From Burkholderiales bacterium PBB1 (GTDB taxonomy: Bacteria > Pseudomonadota > Gammaproteobacteria > Burkholderiales > Burkholderiaceae_C), in NCBI GenBank assembly GCA_002255905.1, contig NKIN01000003.1:161925-225924 (forward strand): a DNA stretch of 64,000 nt. Direction: 5' to 3'. Position numbers and translations under genes: made by a program. Each line of letters starts with the position of its first letter. Within the stretch, counting starts at the first letter, position 1. Below, in pieces: positions 1 to 13,697 of this stretch. Below the pieces are notes generated by a model that ran no database searches, was not told the DNA's origin, and saw only the letters and a program-made list of their open reading frames with translations.

Positions 1-2
1 TG

Positions 3-386
3 TGGTTTGCGCCGCTGCACCTGGCGCAGCCGGCGTGGATCGCGTTGTTCATTCTGCTGGGCGCCGCGCTGATGGGGACGCTGGGCTTGATCGCCGGCCT
101 GTGGGCGGAGAAGTTCGACCAGATCGCGACCTTCCAGAACTTCGTCATCCTGCCGATGACCTTCCTCTCCGGTGTGTTCTATTCGATCACCAGCCTCCCG
201 ACGCCCTGGCAGGTGGCCAGCCATCTGAATCCGTTCTTCTACATCGTCGATGGCTTTCGGTTCGGCTTTTTCGGGGTCAGCGATGTGTCGCCATGGGTCA
301 GCCTGGGTGTGGCAGCTGCCGGCCTCATCGGTGCGTGTGGCTTGTGCCTGCATCTGCTGCGCATCGGTTACAAGATCCGGTATTGA
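3..386 (+). CDS. ABC-2 type transporter permease, C-terminal part (cut by window start)
   Basis: Inner-membrane permease subunit of an ABC exporter of the YadH/ABC-2 type. Only the last ~127 codons are in the window, and the frame is open from the first base. At least three hydrophobic segments are visible: one near the window edge, one around the FVILPMTFLSGVFY stretch, and a C-terminal one before the RIGYKIRY end. The LNPFFYIVDGFR motif is typical of the last third of these permeases. The ATPase partner should lie just upstream, outside the window. bolA follows after 23 bp, as in other Burkholderiales. The substrate cannot be told. Confidence 0.85.
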   Translation, partial: WFAPLHLAQPAWIALFILLGAALMGTLGLIAGLWAEKFDQIATFQNFVILPMTFLSGVFYSITSLPTPWQVASHLNPFFYIVDGFRFGFFGVSDVSPWVSLGVAAAGLIGACGLCLHLLRIGYKIRY

Positions 387-409
387 GTTGCCTGAGCGAT
401 AATTCATCG

Positions 410-2066
<1,657 letters not shown>

Positions 2067-2139
2067 GCCCCCACGTCGCTGCGCTCCTGCTCCCCGACGG
2101 GGTTGTCCAACCCTTGGGGCGGCTCGGCGGAACTGTCCA
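2067..2139 (+). repeat. intergenic GC-rich repeat-like element between murA and hisG
   Basis: This 73-bp gap is not random spacer. It contains clustered short inverted repeats (for example CCCC-GAC-GGGG near its middle) and ends in a TTGGGGCGGCTCGGCGG-like run. From memory, similar 'CCCCGAGGGG...CCTTGGGGCGGC' elements are dispersed between genes in Comamonadaceae and relatives. No second full copy was seen in this window, so its repeat status is inferred. It might act as a transcription attenuator or mRNA stabiliser between murA and the his operon. Confidence 0.4.
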
Positions 2140-2778
2140 ATGATTACCCTCGCCTTGTCCAAGGGACGCATCTTCGAAGAGACCTTGCCGCTGCTCCGAG
2201 CGGCCGGCATCGAGGTCGCTGAAGACCCGGAGCAGTCGCGCAAGCTGATCATCGGCACCAACCGACCCGACGTGCGCGTGGTGCTGGTGCGTGCCAGCGA
2301 TGTGCCGACTTATGTGCAATATGGTGGTGCCGATGTGGGCGTCACCGGCAAGGACACGCTGATCGAGCACGGCGGCTCAGGCCTGTACCAACCGCTCGAT
2401 CTGCGCATCGCCAAGTGCCGCATGAGCGTGGCCACCCGCGCCGATTTCGACTACGCCAACGCGGTGAAGCAGGGCTCGCGCATCCGTGTGGCGACCAAAT
2501 ACACGCTGACCGCGCGCCAGCACTTTTCCGACAAGGGCGTGCACGTCGACGTGATCAAGCTCTACGGCTCGATGGAGCTGGCGCCGCTGACAGGTCTGGC
2601 CGATGCGATCGTCGACCTGGTCTCCAGTGGCAACACGTTGAAGGCCAACCACCTGGTCGAGGTCGAGGAGATCATGCAGATCTCGGCGCGCCTGGTGGTC
2701 AACCAGGCCGCGCTGAAGCTCAAGCGCGAGCCGATCCGCGCGATCATCGACGCGTTCGCGTCGGCCATCCCGAACTGA
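2140..2778 (+). CDS. hisG: ATP phosphoribosyltransferase, short-form catalytic subunit
   Basis: Condenses ATP and PRPP in the first step of histidine synthesis. At 212 aa it is the short HisG that lacks the C-terminal ACT-like regulatory domain; such enzymes need HisZ, which is not in this window. It starts with [19 protein letters not shown], and motifs such as [10 protein letters not shown] and the C-terminal [11 protein letters not shown] phosphate-binding segment are in place. First gene of the his cluster, followed closely by hisD (11 bp). Confidence 0.96.
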   Translation: MITLALSKGRIFEETLPLLRAAGIEVAEDPEQSRKLIIGTNRPDVRVVLVRASDVPTYVQYGGADVGVTGKDTLIEHGGSGLYQPLDLRIAKCRMSVATRADFDYANAVKQGSRIRVATKYTLTARQHFSDKGVHVDVIKLYGSMELAPLTGLADAIVDLVSSGNTLKANHLVEVEEIMQISARLVVNQAALKLKREPIRAIIDAFASAIPN

Positions 2779-2789
2779 GCCGGCTCGCC

Positions 2790-4103
2790 ATGACCGTCCG
2801 CATCCGCCACCTGGACACATCTGCTGCCAATTTCGCGGCCGAGTTCGAGCGCGTCTTGCACTGGTCTGCCGAGACCGATGGCGCGATCGAAGAGCGCGTG
2901 GCCTCGATCCTGTCCGATGTGCAGCAGCGCGGCGATGCGGCGGTGCTGGAGTACACCGAACGCTTCGATGGCCTGGATGCAGCATCGGTCGCATCGCTGG
3001 AAATCGGCCACGACGAATTGCAGGCTGCGCTGACCGCGATCACGCCGGCGCAGCGCAGCGCGCTGGAATTCGCCGCTCAACGGGTGCGCGATTACCACCA
3101 GCGCCAGCTCGAAGCCTGCGGTCGCTCCTGGGCGTACCGCGATGCCGATGGCACCTTGCTGGGCCAGAAGGTCACGCCGCTGGACCGTGTGGGCATCTAC
3201 GTACCCGGCGGCAAGGCCGCGTACCCGTCCAGCGTGCTGATGAATGCATTGCCGGCCAAGGTGGCCGGCGTCGGCGAGATCGTGATGGTGGTCCCGACAC
3301 CCAAGGGCGAGAAGAACCTGCTGGTGCTGGCTGCGGCGGCCGTCGCTGGCGCTGACCGCGTGTTCACGATCGGCGGCGCGCAAGCGGTGGCAGCGCTCGC
3401 CTACGGCACGGCCACGGTGCCCGCCGTCGACAAGATCACCGGCCCGGGCAATGCCTATGTCGCCAGTGCCAAGCGCCGCGTGTTCGGCAAGGTGGGCATC
3501 GACATGATTGCCGGGCCGAGCGAAATCCTGGTGTTGGCTGATGGAACTACACCGCCGGACTGGGTGGCGATGGACCTGTTCAGCCAGGCCGAGCACGACG
3601 AACTGGCGCAAAGCATCCTGCTGTGTCCCGATGCCGACTACATCGAGCGTGTGCAGACCGAGATCGACCGGCTGATCGCTGCGATGCCGCGCCGGGACGT
3701 GATCCGCGCCTCGCTCGAGGGCCGGGGCGCCTTGATCCACACACGCAGCATGGAAGAGGCCTGCGAGATCAGCAACCGCATCGCGCCCGAGCACCTGGAA
3801 GTGAGTTCGCGCGACCCGCACCGCTGGGAGCCGCTGCTCAAGCACGCCGGCGCGATCTTCCTCGGCGCCTACACCAGCGAAAGCCTGGGCGATTACTGCG
3901 CCGGGCCGAACCATGTGCTGCCGACCTCGGGCACCGCGCGCTTCTCGTCGCCGCTGGGGGTCTACGACTTCCAGAAGCGCAGCAGCCTGATCGAGGTCAG
4001 CGAGGCGGGTGCGCAGCAGCTCGGCGTTGTCGCGGCCGAATTGGCCTATGGTGAAGGGCTGCAGGCGCATGCGCAGGCGGCCGAAATGCGGCTGAAGCGC
4101 TGA
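2790..4103 (+). CDS. hisD: histidinol dehydrogenase
   Basis: Zinc- and NAD-dependent oxidation of L-histidinol to L-histidine, the last two steps of the pathway. The 437 aa length is normal. Family landmarks are visible: the [12 protein letters not shown] nucleotide region, [14 protein letters not shown], the zinc-ligand stretch [10 protein letters not shown], the catalytic Glu-His pair in RIAPEHLEV, and [13 protein letters not shown]. The ATG at 2790, 11 bp after hisG, begins the homologous region; an in-frame upstream extension would overlap hisG and lacks homology. Confidence 0.97.
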   Translation: MTVRIRHLDTSAANFAAEFERVLHWSAETDGAIEERVASILSDVQQRGDAAVLEYTERFDGLDAASVASLEIGHDELQAALTAITPAQRSALEFAAQRVRDYHQRQLEACGRSWAYRDADGTLLGQKVTPLDRVGIYVPGGKAAYPSSVLMNALPAKVAGVGEIVMVVPTPKGEKNLLVLAAAAVAGADRVFTIGGAQAVAALAYGTATVPAVDKITGPGNAYVASAKRRVFGKVGIDMIAGPSEILVLADGTTPPDWVAMDLFSQAEHDELAQSILLCPDADYIERVQTEIDRLIAAMPRRDVIRASLEGRGALIHTRSMEEACEISNRIAPEHLEVSSRDPHRWEPLLKHAGAIFLGAYTSESLGDYCAGPNHVLPTSGTARFSSPLGVYDFQKRSSLIEVSEAGAQQLGVVAAELAYGEGLQAHAQAAEMRLKR

Positions 4104-4130
4104 GGCGGTGCCGCCGTTGAGCCACACGCC

Positions 4131-5228
4131 ATGCCCCGCCTGACCACCGACGCCGTGATCCAGCGCCACATCCGCCCTGATGTGCGCGCGATGCATGCGT
4201 ATGCGGTGCAGCCGAGTGACGGGCTGGTCAAGCTCGACGCGATGGAGAACCCGTTTCGACTGCCCGAGCCTTTGCGCACTGCACTCGGTGCCCGCCTGGC
4301 CGAGGTGGCGATCAACCGCTACCCCAGCAGCCGCAGCGATGACCTTCGTCGCGCGTTGGCGCAGCACGCCGGGCTGCCCGACCGCTTTGACCTGATCCTC
4401 GGCAACGGCTCCGACGAATTGATCTCGATGCTGAGCATGGCGTGCGCAAATCCGGGCGCCAGTGTCGTCGCACCCGTGCCGGGCTTCGTGATGTACGACG
4501 TCTCGGCGCGGCTGCAGGGCCTGCGCTCGATCAGCGTCCCGCTCACCCCCGACTTCGAGCTCGACGAGGCCGCGATGCTCTCCGCGATGGCCGAGCATCA
4601 ACCCGCGATCGTCTACATCGCCTACCCGAACAACCCGACCGCCAATCTGTTCGACGACGCCATCATCGAGCGCCTGATCGAGGCTGCGCCGGGGTTGGTC
4701 GTGATCGACGAGGCGTACCAGCCGTTCGCCTCGCGCAGCTACATCGGCCGCTTGGCGCGCCATGGGCACGTGCTGATCATGCGCACCTTGAGCAAGTTCG
4801 GTCTGGCGGGCGTGCGGCTGGGCTACCTGATGGGGCCCAAGGCGCTGATCGCCGAGATCGACAAGGTGCGCCCACCGTACAACGTCAGCGTGCTGAACTG
4901 CGAGGCGGCGCTGTTCGCGCTGGAACACGCCGACGAGTTCGACCGTCAGGCAGCGGTGCTGCGCAGCGAGCGCGCGCGGCTGATGTCGGCTTTGCAGGCA
5001 CTGCCCGGCGTGCACCCGTATCCGAGCGAGGCCAACATGATCCTGGCACGTGTGCCGGATGCGACAACGCTGTTCGCTGCGTTGAGGCAGCGCGGCATCC
5101 TGGTCAAGAATGTCTCGAACCTGCACCCGTTGCTGGCCAACTGTCTGCGCCTGACGGTCGGTACGCCGGAAGAAAATGCCCTGCTGATGACCGCCTTGAC
5201 CTCTGCCCTGGAAGCGAGCCCACGATGA
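4131..5228 (+). CDS. hisC: histidinol-phosphate aminotransferase
   Basis: PLP-dependent class I/II aminotransferase making L-histidinol phosphate from imidazole acetol phosphate. The product is 365 aa. The PLP Schiff-base lysine is K222 in [22 protein letters not shown] and YPNNPTAN mark the cofactor and substrate loops, and VIDEAYQPF holds the PLP-contacting Asp/Tyr. The stop codon overlaps the hisB start (ATGA), indicating translational coupling. Confidence 0.96.
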   Translation: MPRLTTDAVIQRHIRPDVRAMHAYAVQPSDGLVKLDAMENPFRLPEPLRTALGARLAEVAINRYPSSRSDDLRRALAQHAGLPDRFDLILGNGSDELISMLSMACANPGASVVAPVPGFVMYDVSARLQGLRSISVPLTPDFELDEAAMLSAMAEHQPAIVYIAYPNNPTANLFDDAIIERLIEAAPGLVVIDEAYQPFASRSYIGRLARHGHVLIMRTLSKFGLAGVRLGYLMGPKALIAEIDKVRPPYNVSVLNCEAALFALEHADEFDRQAAVLRSERARLMSALQALPGVHPYPSEANMILARVPDATTLFAALRQRGILVKNVSNLHPLLANCLRLTVGTPEENALLMTALTSALEASPR

Positions 5229-5845
5229 GTTCAGACACTGCGGCCCCGTCCGCACCGCACCGCGTGGCGGACGTGACCCGCCACACCGCCGAAACACAGA
5301 TCCGCGTGGCCATCGATCTCGATGGCAGCGGCGTGTCGAAGCTGGCAACCGGCATCGGCTTCTTCGACCACATGCTCGACCAGATCGCGCGCCACGGGTT
5401 GATCGATCTGGACATCGAGGCCCGGGGCGATTTGCACATCGATGGCCACCACACCGTGGAAGACATCGGCATCACGCTCGGGCAGGCGGTGGCCAAGGCG
5501 GTGGGCGACAAGCGCGGGCTGCGCCGCTACGGTCATGCCTATGTGCCGCTCGATGAGGCGCTGTCGCGGGTTGTGATCGATTTTTCCGGCCGGCCCGGCC
5601 TGCACATGCGCGTCGATTTCAAGAGCGGCATGATCGGCGCGCTCGACACGCAGCTGGTGTACGAGTTCTTCCAGGGCTTCGTGAACCACGCCAATGTCAG
5701 CCTGCACATCGACAACCTGCACGGCGACAACGCACACCACCAGTGCGAAACCATCTTCAAGGCGTTTGCACGGGCGATGCGCATGGCGCTGGAGATCGAT
5801 CCGCGCATGGGCAATGTGATCCCGTCGACCAAAGGCAGCTTGTGA
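5225..5845 (+). CDS. hisB: imidazoleglycerol-phosphate dehydratase, monofunctional
   Basis: Dehydrates imidazole glycerol phosphate to imidazole acetol phosphate. The 206 aa protein holds only the dehydratase domain; there is no fused histidinol-phosphatase as in enterobacteria. Metal-binding histidine clusters are visible in [23 protein letters not shown] and [17 protein letters not shown]. The start ATG overlaps the hisC stop by 4 bp. The separate histidinol phosphatase is not in this window. Confidence 0.97.
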   Translation: MSSDTAAPSAPHRVADVTRHTAETQIRVAIDLDGSGVSKLATGIGFFDHMLDQIARHGLIDLDIEARGDLHIDGHHTVEDIGITLGQAVAKAVGDKRGLRRYGHAYVPLDEALSRVVIDFSGRPGLHMRVDFKSGMIGALDTQLVYEFFQGFVNHANVSLHIDNLHGDNAHHQCETIFKAFARAMRMALEIDPRMGNVIPSTKGSL

Positions 5846-5855
5846 AGGGGATCGC

Positions 5856-6515
5856 GTGAGTCGAGTGGTGGCCGTGGTGGACTACGGCATGGGGAACCTG
5901 CGCTCGGTGTCGCAAGCGGTGATGCACGTGGCGGCAGGCTCGGGCCTGGAGGTGAACGTCACCGCCGACCCGGACGTCGTCTACGCCGCCGAGCGCGTGG
6001 TGCTGCCCGGACAGGGCGCGATGCCCGACTGCATGCGCCAGTTGCGCGAGTCGGGGTTGAAGGAGGCGGTGCTCGATGCGGCCGCGCGCAAGCCGCTGCT
6101 TGGGGTGTGCGTGGGCATGCAGATGCTGCTCTCGCGCAGCGAGGAGGGCCCGGCAGGCACTGGCACGCCAGGCCTGTCGCTGATCCCGGGAGAGGTGATC
6201 CGCTTTCAACTCGAGGGCCAGTTGCAACCCGACGGCAGCCGCTACAAGGTCCCGCAGATGGGCTGGAATCAGGTGATCCAGGCCCGCCCGCACCCTTTGT
6301 GGGCGAACGTGCCGGACGGTGCCAGCTTCTATTTCGTGCACAGTTTCTACGCGCGTCCGACCGATCCGCGCCACAGCCTGGGCGAAACCGACTACGGACA
6401 TCGCTTTACCTGCGCGCTGGGGCGGGATAATATTTTTGCGACGCAGTTTCATCCGGAAAAAAGCGCGACGCATGGTCTGACCCTGTATCGCAACTTTCTC
6501 TTTTGGAATCCCTGA
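5856..6515 (+). CDS. hisH: imidazole glycerol phosphate synthase, glutaminase subunit
   Basis: Class I glutamine amidotransferase that supplies ammonia to HisF. The product is 219 aa with a GTG start at 5856, chosen because the protein begins directly with the conserved [15 protein letters not shown]. The catalytic triad is visible: nucleophile C85 in [11 protein letters not shown], and H199 with E201 in FHPEKS. It follows hisB by 10 bp, and hisA begins 78 bp downstream. Confidence 0.96.
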   Translation: MSRVVAVVDYGMGNLRSVSQAVMHVAAGSGLEVNVTADPDVVYAAERVVLPGQGAMPDCMRQLRESGLKEAVLDAAARKPLLGVCVGMQMLLSRSEEGPAGTGTPGLSLIPGEVIRFQLEGQLQPDGSRYKVPQMGWNQVIQARPHPLWANVPDGASFYFVHSFYARPTDPRHSLGETDYGHRFTCALGRDNIFATQFHPEKSATHGLTLYRNFLFWNP

Positions 6516-6593
6516 TCCCCAAGATCCGCTGCGCACGCCCTGGTTCTGTGGCACATCCCGTGCCCCTGATTTCTTCAACTGTTTGTTCCGGTC

Positions 6594-7337
6594 ATGTTGC
6601 TCATTCCTGCGATCGATCTCAAAGACGGCAAATGTGTGCGCCTCAAACAGGGGGACATGAGCAACTCGACGACCTTCGGTGAAGATCCCGCAGCGATGGC
6701 CCGGCGCTGGGTCGATGCGGGCGCGCGGCGGTTGCACCTGGTTGATCTGAACGGCGCGTTTGCCGGCAAACCGGTCAATGAGCCGGCGATCAAGGCGATC
6801 CTGGCTGAGGTGGGCGACGAGATACCGGTCCAGCTGGGGGGCGGCATCCGCGATCTCGACACCATCGAGCGCTACCTCGACGACGGGCTGAGCTTCATCA
6901 TCATCGGCACCGCGGCAGTCAAGAACCCGGGCTTCCTGCGCGATGCGTGCAGCGCGTTTGGCGGTCACATCATCGTCGGCCTCGATGCCAAGGACGGCAA
7001 GGTCGCGACAGACGGCTGGAGCAAGCTGACGGGCCACGAGGTCATCGACCTGGCAAAGAAGTTCGAGGACTACGGCGTCGAAGGGGTGATCTACACCGAC
7101 ATCGGCCGTGATGGCATGTTGTCGGGCATCAACATCGACGCCACGGTGAAGCTGGCGCAGGCGTTGACGATTCCGGTCATCGCCTCGGGCGGGTTGAGCA
7201 ACCTGGCCGACATCGAGCGGCTGTGTGCAGTCGAATTTGAAGGCATCGACGGCGTCATCTGTGGCAGGGCGATCTATACCGGCGATCTCGATTTCGCTGT
7301 TGCCCAGGCCCGCGCCGACGAGCTGAACGGGGACTGA
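6594..7337 (+). CDS. hisA: phosphoribosylformimino-5-aminoimidazole carboxamide ribotide isomerase
   Basis: Amadori rearrangement of ProFAR to PRFAR on a TIM barrel. The product is 247 aa. The N-terminal catalytic aspartate is D8 in IPAIDLKDG and the second is about D131 in [11 protein letters not shown]. The phosphate-binding loops QLGGGIRD and IASGGLSN, repeated in each half-barrel, are clear. ATG at 6594. hisF follows after 54 bp on the same strand. Confidence 0.97.
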   Translation: MLLIPAIDLKDGKCVRLKQGDMSNSTTFGEDPAAMARRWVDAGARRLHLVDLNGAFAGKPVNEPAIKAILAEVGDEIPVQLGGGIRDLDTIERYLDDGLSFIIIGTAAVKNPGFLRDACSAFGGHIIVGLDAKDGKVATDGWSKLTGHEVIDLAKKFEDYGVEGVIYTDIGRDGMLSGINIDATVKLAQALTIPVIASGGLSNLADIERLCAVEFEGIDGVICGRAIYTGDLDFAVAQARADELNGD

Positions 7338-7391
7338 CCCGAGCGATTCCCTTTCTCCGCGACGCCCTGCGATGGCAGCCGGCGACTTCAG

Positions 7392-8170
7392 ATGCTTTCC
7401 AAGCGAATCATTCCCTGCCTCGACGTGACCGGCGGTCGTGTCGTCAAAGGTGTCAACTTCGTCGAACTGCGCGATGCCGGTGACCCGGTGGAAATCGCCG
7501 CACGCTACAACGAGCAGGGTGCCGATGAACTGACCTTCCTCGACATCACGGCCACCAGCGATGGGCGCGATCTGATCCTGCACATCATCGAGGCGGTGGC
7601 GTCGCAGGTGTTCATCCCGCTGACGGTCGGCGGTGGCGTGCGCTCGGTGGACGATGTGCGTCGCCTGCTCAACGCCGGTGCCGACAAGGTCAGCTTCAAC
7701 TCGGCCGCCGTGGCGAACCCGCAGCTGATCCGCGATGCCTCCGCGCGCTACGGCGCGCAATGCATCGTCGTCGCGATCGATGCCAAGCGCCGCCATGGTG
7801 ATGATCTCGCCACACGTGGCCCCGGGTGGGATGTGTACACCCACGGCGGGCGCAAGAACACCGGCCTGGACGCTGTCTACTGGGCGGGGCAAATGGCCGA
7901 GCACGGCGCGGGCGAGATCCTGCTGACCAGCATGGACCGCGACGGCACCAAATCCGGTTTCGACCTTGAACTCACGCGCGCGGTCAGCGACCGCGTGGCG
8001 GTGCCGGTCATTGCCTCGGGTGGCGTCGGCGCGCTGGAACATTTGTCCGAAGGCATACGCATCGGCGGTGCCGATGCAGTGCTTGCCGCCAGCATCTTCC
8101 ATTACGGTGAATTCACCGTGGGCCAGGCCAAGGCGTTGATGGCACGCGACGGCATCCCGGTGCGGCTGTG

Positions 8171-8171
<1 letters not shown>
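7392..8171 (+). CDS. hisF: imidazole glycerol phosphate synthase, cyclase subunit
   Basis: TIM-barrel partner of HisH; uses ammonia to form imidazole glycerol phosphate and AICAR. The product is 259 aa. Catalytic D11 ([15 protein letters not shown]) and D130 (VVAIDAKRR) are in place, with phosphate loops LTVGGGVRS and VIASGGVG. The stop overlaps the start of rsmD. In many relatives hisI and hisE follow; here they do not, so this is the last his gene of the cluster. Confidence 0.98.
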
Positions 8172-9392
<1,221 letters not shown>

Positions 9393-9402
9393 ACCACGCT
9401 GA

Positions 9403-9696
<294 letters not shown>

Positions 9697-9714
9697 GGGC
9701 CGGAGCGGGCTGAG

Positions 9715-10143
9715 TCAGTTGCGCGGTTGCGCGAGAACCGCTTCCTGCGTTGACTTGGGTGCACGGCGATGGGCCGCTTGAGACGACAGCCGCAGCCGCT
9801 TCTTGGCCTTGGCCTGCGCGCCGGCTCGGCTCGCTTTTGTCGACACCTTCTTCGTCGGAGCACTGAAGCTGCCTGCGAGTCTCGGCCGGGCCGCCGCTTC
9901 GCTGGCGAGCCGGTCTCGTTCCAGTGACTCGGCCAGCGCCACGGTGCGCTCGTTCACTTGCCGAGCCTGCAAGCGCTGCTCATCGTTGCGGGCATCGGTC
10001 AGCTCGATGCGCCGACCGTCGGTACATGGCACTTGCGAATAGGTGTTGCCGTTGGAGCCGCAGCGGTAGATGTCTTGCGCCAGTGCTGGTGCGGTGAGTA
10101 CGGTCATCACCCAGCTGGCGATGCATGCGCTGCGCAGTGTCAT
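9715..10143 (-). CDS. secreted DUF4124-like protein
   Basis: Protein of 142 aa with an N-terminal signal peptide (cleavage likely after APALA, about residue 22). A short DUF4124-like segment follows, with [18 protein letters not shown] then [19 protein letters not shown]. The C-terminal half is basic and low-complexity (Lys/Arg/Ala rich), without a recognised domain. The function of DUF4124 proteins is unknown. Its ATG overlaps the pth stop by 4 bp on the same strand, so it is co-translated with pth. Confidence 0.8.
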   Translation of the reverse strand: MTLRSACIASWVMTVLTAPALAQDIYRCGSNGNTYSQVPCTDGRRIELTDARNDEQRLQARQVNERTVALAESLERDRLASEAAARPRLAGSFSAPTKKVSTKASRAGAQAKAKKRLRLSSQAAHRRAPKSTQEAVLAQPRN

Positions 10144-10757
10144 GGCAAAGGTCCTCCGGGGGCATCGGATGGCTTTTTGGGCTTGGGCGGCCGGGCGTGG
10201 ATCTTCAGCATCGCGCGCTCCATGTCCCCTGCGATCAGCAGATCGAGGGCGCCCAGCGCCTGGGTGATGCTCTGATCGATCGCTTCGCGCTCTGCCACAG
10301 GTGGCTTGCGCAGCACGTGGTTGATCACTTCCGCCTTGACGCCGGGGTGGCCGATGCCCAAGCGCAGCCGCCAGAAGTCGGGCGAACCGAGCTGAGCCTG
10401 GATGTCCTTCAGGCCGTTGTGCCCGGCATGGCTGCCACCGAGCTTCATCTTCATCTGCCCGGGCATCAGATCGAGCTCGTCGTGCGCGACGAGGATCTCT
10501 TGCGGTGCGATCTTGAAGAAACGCGCCAGTGGCGCCACCGATTTGCCCGAGAGGTTCATGAAAGTCATCGGCTCCAGCAGCCACAGCGGGCCTCCGGGCA
10601 ACTGGATGCGCGCGACCAATCCAACGTACGACCGATCGGGTACCAGGGTTGTCTTGAGCTGGCGTGCCACCTCGTCGATGAACCAGAAACCCGCGTTGTG
10701 ACGCGTGTGCTCGTACTCCGCCCCAGGATTGCCCAGGCCCACCATCAGTCGGATCAT
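10140..10757 (-). CDS. pth: peptidyl-tRNA hydrolase
   Basis: Releases peptides from prematurely dropped peptidyl-tRNA. The product is 205 aa. The catalytic histidine is in [12 protein letters not shown], and the supporting aspartate in [30 protein letters not shown] and [12 protein letters not shown] complete the signature. It lies downstream of rplY on the minus strand, with a strong terminator between them, so it may be read partly from its own promoter. Confidence 0.97.
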   Translation of the reverse strand: MIRLMVGLGNPGAEYEHTRHNAGFWFIDEVARQLKTTLVPDRSYVGLVARIQLPGGPLWLLEPMTFMNLSGKSVAPLARFFKIAPQEILVAHDELDLMPGQMKMKLGGSHAGHNGLKDIQAQLGSPDFWRLRLGIGHPGVKAEVINHVLRKPPVAEREAIDQSITQALGALDLLIAGDMERAMLKIHARPPKPKKPSDAPGGPLP

Positions 10758-10786
10758 GTCTTGATTATCGATTTCACACGCCCATG

Positions 10787-10810
10787 AAAAAGCCCCACCG
10801 TGGTGGGGCT
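10787..10810 (-). terminator. Rho-independent terminator of rplY
   Basis: On the minus strand a GC-rich hairpin (AGCCCCACC paired with GGTGGGGCT) is followed directly by five T residues. It lies 43 bp downstream of the rplY stop and upstream of pth. The T-run is only on the minus strand, so it works in the rplY direction. Confidence 0.85.
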
Positions 10811-10853
10811 CCGAAGAGGGACGATGGCAGGAGCGCAGGGCTCCTGCGCTGTC

Positions 10854-11498
10854 TTACTTCTTGTTCTGCTTTTCGGTCTTCTTGCCCTTGGTCGGAGCGG
10901 CTGCGGCTGCGGCCACCACCACCGGTGCGGCCTCCTCTTCAGCAGACAGAACCGATGCGGACACCAGCACCGGATTCGGCTTGCCCTGCGTCATGACCTT
11001 GATGCCAGCTGGCAGCGAGATGTCATTCACGTGCAGCGACTGGCCCTTGACGAGCTGACCCAGGTCCACCGTCAGGAACTCAGGCAGCTGCGAGGCCAGG
11101 CACTGGATACGCAGTTCGGTGACGATGTGGTTCACCACGCACTTGTCGACCTTCACTGCCGGGGATTCTTCCTCGTTGATGTAGTGCAGCGGCACCTTCT
11201 TGGTGATCTTGGTGGTGGCATCGACACGCTGGAAGTCGATGTGCAGCACGATCGGGCGGAACGGGTGCAGTTGATAGTCACGCAACAGCACCTGCTCTGA
11301 CTTGCCGGCCAGTTCCATCTCTAGGATGGACGAGTGGAAGGCTTCTTTCTTCAAGGCGAAGAACAGTGCGTTGTGATCGAGTTCGATCATGGCAGGCGCG
11401 CCAGCGCCATAGACGATCCCGGGAACCTTGTCGGCGTTGCGCAGGCGGCGGCTCGCTCCGGTCCCCTGCAACGTACGCTCGAATGCGACGAATTTCAT
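10854..11498 (-). CDS. rplY: 50S ribosomal protein L25/general stress protein Ctc
   Basis: 5S rRNA-binding protein of the large subunit, long CTC form (214 aa) with an N-terminal L25 domain and a C-terminal TL5/Ctc beta domain. It begins [37 protein letters not shown] and [17 protein letters not shown] mark the C domain. The tail is Ala/Lys rich. The prs-rplY-pth order on one strand is conserved across proteobacteria. Confidence 0.97.
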   Translation of the reverse strand: MKFVAFERTLQGTGASRRLRNADKVPGIVYGAGAPAMIELDHNALFFALKKEAFHSSILEMELAGKSEQVLLRDYQLHPFRPIVLHIDFQRVDATTKITKKVPLHYINEEESPAVKVDKCVVNHIVTELRIQCLASQLPEFLTVDLGQLVKGQSLHVNDISLPAGIKVMTQGKPNPVLVSASVLSAEEEAAPVVVAAAAAAPTKGKKTEKQNKK

Positions 11499-11610
11499 GT
11501 TGACTCCAAAAGATGAGAAGCCCCGCGACCAGGTGCTTCAGTACTTCAAAAAGCAGGCCTTGCGGCCCGCGTGAACACCCGGCTTGTCGGCCGGGTGCTT
11601 GGCTCGACGA

Positions 11611-12573
11611 TCAGAAGTTGCTGTTCTGCTCGGCGAACAAAGACGTGACCGATTCGCCGTCGGAAATGCGACGGATGGTCTCGGCAAACAGGAATGACAC
11701 CGACAGCTGGCGCACCTTCGCGCACACCTTGGCGGCATCGGACATCGGAATGGTGTTGGTGATCACGACCTCGTCGAGCATCGACGACTGGATGCGCTCG
11801 ATGGCCGGGCCGGAAAACACCGCATGGGTGCAGTAGGCGTAAACGGATTTGGCACCGCGCTCTTTCAGCACCGCGGCTGCTTTGACCAGTGTGCCGGCGG
11901 TGTCGATCATGTCGTCCATGACCACGCAGTTGCGTCCATCGATTTCGCCGATGACGTTCATGACCTCGGACACATTGGCCTTGGGCCGGCGCTTGTCGAT
12001 GATCGCCAGATCGCAGCCCAGCTGCTTGGCAAGCGCCCGTGCACGCACCACACCGCCGATGTCGGGCGAGACCACGACCAGATCCTCATACCGCTTCGAC
12101 TGCAGATCGGACAACAGCACCGGAGAGGCGTAGATGTTGTCGACCGGGATGTTGAAGAAGCCCTGGATCTGGTCAGCGTGCAGATCCATCGTCAGCAGGC
12201 GTTCGACGCCAACGGCTTCCAGCATGTTGGCAACGACCTTGGCGCTGATCGGTACCCGCGTGGAGCGCGGCCGACGGTCTTGTCGTGCATAGCCAAAGTA
12301 GGGAATCACGGCGGTGATGCGGCGCGCACTGGCGCGCTTTAACGCATCGACCATGATGCACAGCTCCATCAGGTTCTCGTTGGTCGGGGTACAGGTTGAC
12401 TGCACCACGAACACATCGCGCGCCCGCACGTTCTGCTCGATCTCGACTGCGACTTCGCTGTCGGAGAAGCGGCCTACCGAGGCCTTGCCCAGTTCGACAC
12501 CCAGGTGGGTGGCGATTTCTTTGGCGAGCGCCGGGTTGGCGTTGCCAGTGAACAGCACAGTGTTGAAAAGCAC
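11611..12573 (-). CDS. prs: ribose-phosphate pyrophosphokinase
   Basis: Makes PRPP from ribose 5-phosphate and ATP, feeding histidine, nucleotide and NAD synthesis. The protein is about 320 aa from the GTG at 12573, which has GGAGGG just upstream although the spacing is short. A GTG at 12603 or at 12558 is possible. Conserved blocks are [24 protein letters not shown] (ATP site), [11 protein letters not shown], the [11 protein letters not shown] flexible loop, and [17 protein letters not shown] (PRPP loop). It lies just downstream of tRNA-Gln. Confidence 0.95.
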   Translation of the reverse strand: MLFNTVLFTGNANPALAKEIATHLGVELGKASVGRFSDSEVAVEIEQNVRARDVFVVQSTCTPTNENLMELCIMVDALKRASARRITAVIPYFGYARQDRRPRSTRVPISAKVVANMLEAVGVERLLTMDLHADQIQGFFNIPVDNIYASPVLLSDLQSKRYEDLVVVSPDIGGVVRARALAKQLGCDLAIIDKRRPKANVSEVMNVIGEIDGRNCVVMDDMIDTAGTLVKAAAVLKERGAKSVYAYCTHAVFSGPAIERIQSSMLDEVVITNTIPMSDAAKVCAKVRQLSVSFLFAETIRRISDGESVTSLFAEQNSNF

Positions 12574-12663
12574 ATTCCCTCCGACGAGGCTCTGTGGAAG
12601 CACGCTGCTTCCTTTCAGTCCAGCCCAGGCCTGTAGTCAGGACGCTCCGGGAATCAAAGAATC

Positions 12664-12740
12664 TGGCAGGGGAAGAAGGATTCGAACCTTCGCATGTCGG
12701 AATCAAAATCCGATGCCTTAACCAACTTGGCGACTCCCCT
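12664..12740 (-). tRNA. tRNA-Gln (anticodon TTG)
   Basis: A 77-nt cloverleaf on the minus strand, beginning AGGGGAGTCGCC and with CCA encoded. The anticodon arm TCGGA-TTTTGAT-TCCGA gives anticodon TTG. The T arm is GAAGG-TTCGAAT-CCTTC. The acceptor AGGGGAG pairs with TTCCCCT, with G as discriminator. It lies between ispE and prs, as in other Burkholderiales. Confidence 0.96.
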
Positions 12741-12791
12741 ACACCGGTGCGCGGCCGAGGCCACACACCCACAACTTTCAGGATCTGGCTT

Positions 12792-13697
12792 TCAATCCTG
12801 CATCTCTTCGTCTCGCGCCCACTCACGCAACGGGTGCTGCGAAAGGCTGCGACACACTTTCGTGATCCAGCCTTGCGGCAGCTTGTCGTCCAGCGTGGGG
12901 GCCACACTTGCCTCTGACACGATGCGCGCAAACACCACGCTGCCCGAACCGCTCATGCGGCTGTTGCCATAACGAGACTGCAAGACTGCTGCCGCGTCAC
13001 GCACCTCGGGGTGCAACAGCTCGGCAACTGCTTGCAGATCGTTGTGACCCCAGCCGACACCATCCGCAGGTGCGGTGATGCGCAGCAGTTCGTCTGCATC
13101 AAAGCCCTCAAGTATAGCGCGAGGTGTGTCGCGAACCAACCGCGGATGGCTGAAAACTGCACGCGTTTCGATCGATACCGCAGGTTTGATCAAGGCGAAG
13201 GACTGCTCAGGCACCGCCATCGGGGTCAGCGATTCGCCGATGCCTTCGACCCACGCGTTGTTTCCACCGATGAAAAAAGGCACATCGGCCCCGAGCGTCA
13301 AACCCAGCGCATGCAGTTGTGATCGCGACCAGTTCAAGCCCCACAGCCGGTTGAGCGCCAGCAAGGTCGTGGCTGCATCGGAGCTGCCGCCACCGAGGCC
13401 CGCGCCCCAAGGCACCTGCTTGACGATGCTGATGTCCGCGCCGCAACCCGTGCCGCTGGCGGCCTGCAACGCCCGCGCTGCGCGCAGGCACAAATCATCT
13501 GCAGGCAAGGCCACAGACACGTCGTGGCGTTGCAACCGACCATCGCTGCGTCGCTCGAAATGCAGCGTGTCTGCCCAGTCGAGCAGCACAAACAACGACT
13601 GCAGCAGATGGTGGCCGTCAGCGCGCCGGCCGACCACATGCAAGAAGACGTTGATCTTGGCCGGGGCACTCACATCCCACAAGGCGTTGAGCGTCAT
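12792..13697 (-). CDS. ispE: 4-diphosphocytidyl-2-C-methyl-D-erythritol kinase
   Basis: GHMP-family kinase of the MEP isoprenoid pathway that phosphorylates CDP-ME. The product is 301 aa. APAKINVFLHVVGRRADGHH is the N-terminal substrate motif, VPWGAGLGGGSSDAATTL is the ATP-binding glycine loop, and RMSGSGSVVFA is the C-terminal GHMP motif. The start overlaps the lolB stop by 4 bp, giving a TPR-lolB-ispE operon. Confidence 0.97.
   Translation of the reverse strand: MTLNALWDVSAPAKINVFLHVVGRRADGHHLLQSLFVLLDWADTLHFERRSDGRLQRHDVSVALPADDLCLRAARALQAASGTGCGADISIVKQVPWGAGLGGGSSDAATTLLALNRLWGLNWSRSQLHALGLTLGADVPFFIGGNNAWVEGIGESLTPMAVPEQSFALIKPAVSIETRAVFSHPRLVRDTPRAILEGFDADELLRITAPADGVGWGHNDLQAVAELLHPEVRDAAAVLQSRYGNSRMSGSGSVVFARIVSEASVAPTLDDKLPQGWITKVCRSLSQHPLREWARDEEMQD

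Noticed and set aside
2562-5348. Very long open frame (over 900 codons) on the minus strand opposite hisD, hisC and hisB
   Set aside because: It is antisense to three certain his genes, its translation is rich in His/Arg/Gln without any domain, and such frames are common opposite GC-rich genes.
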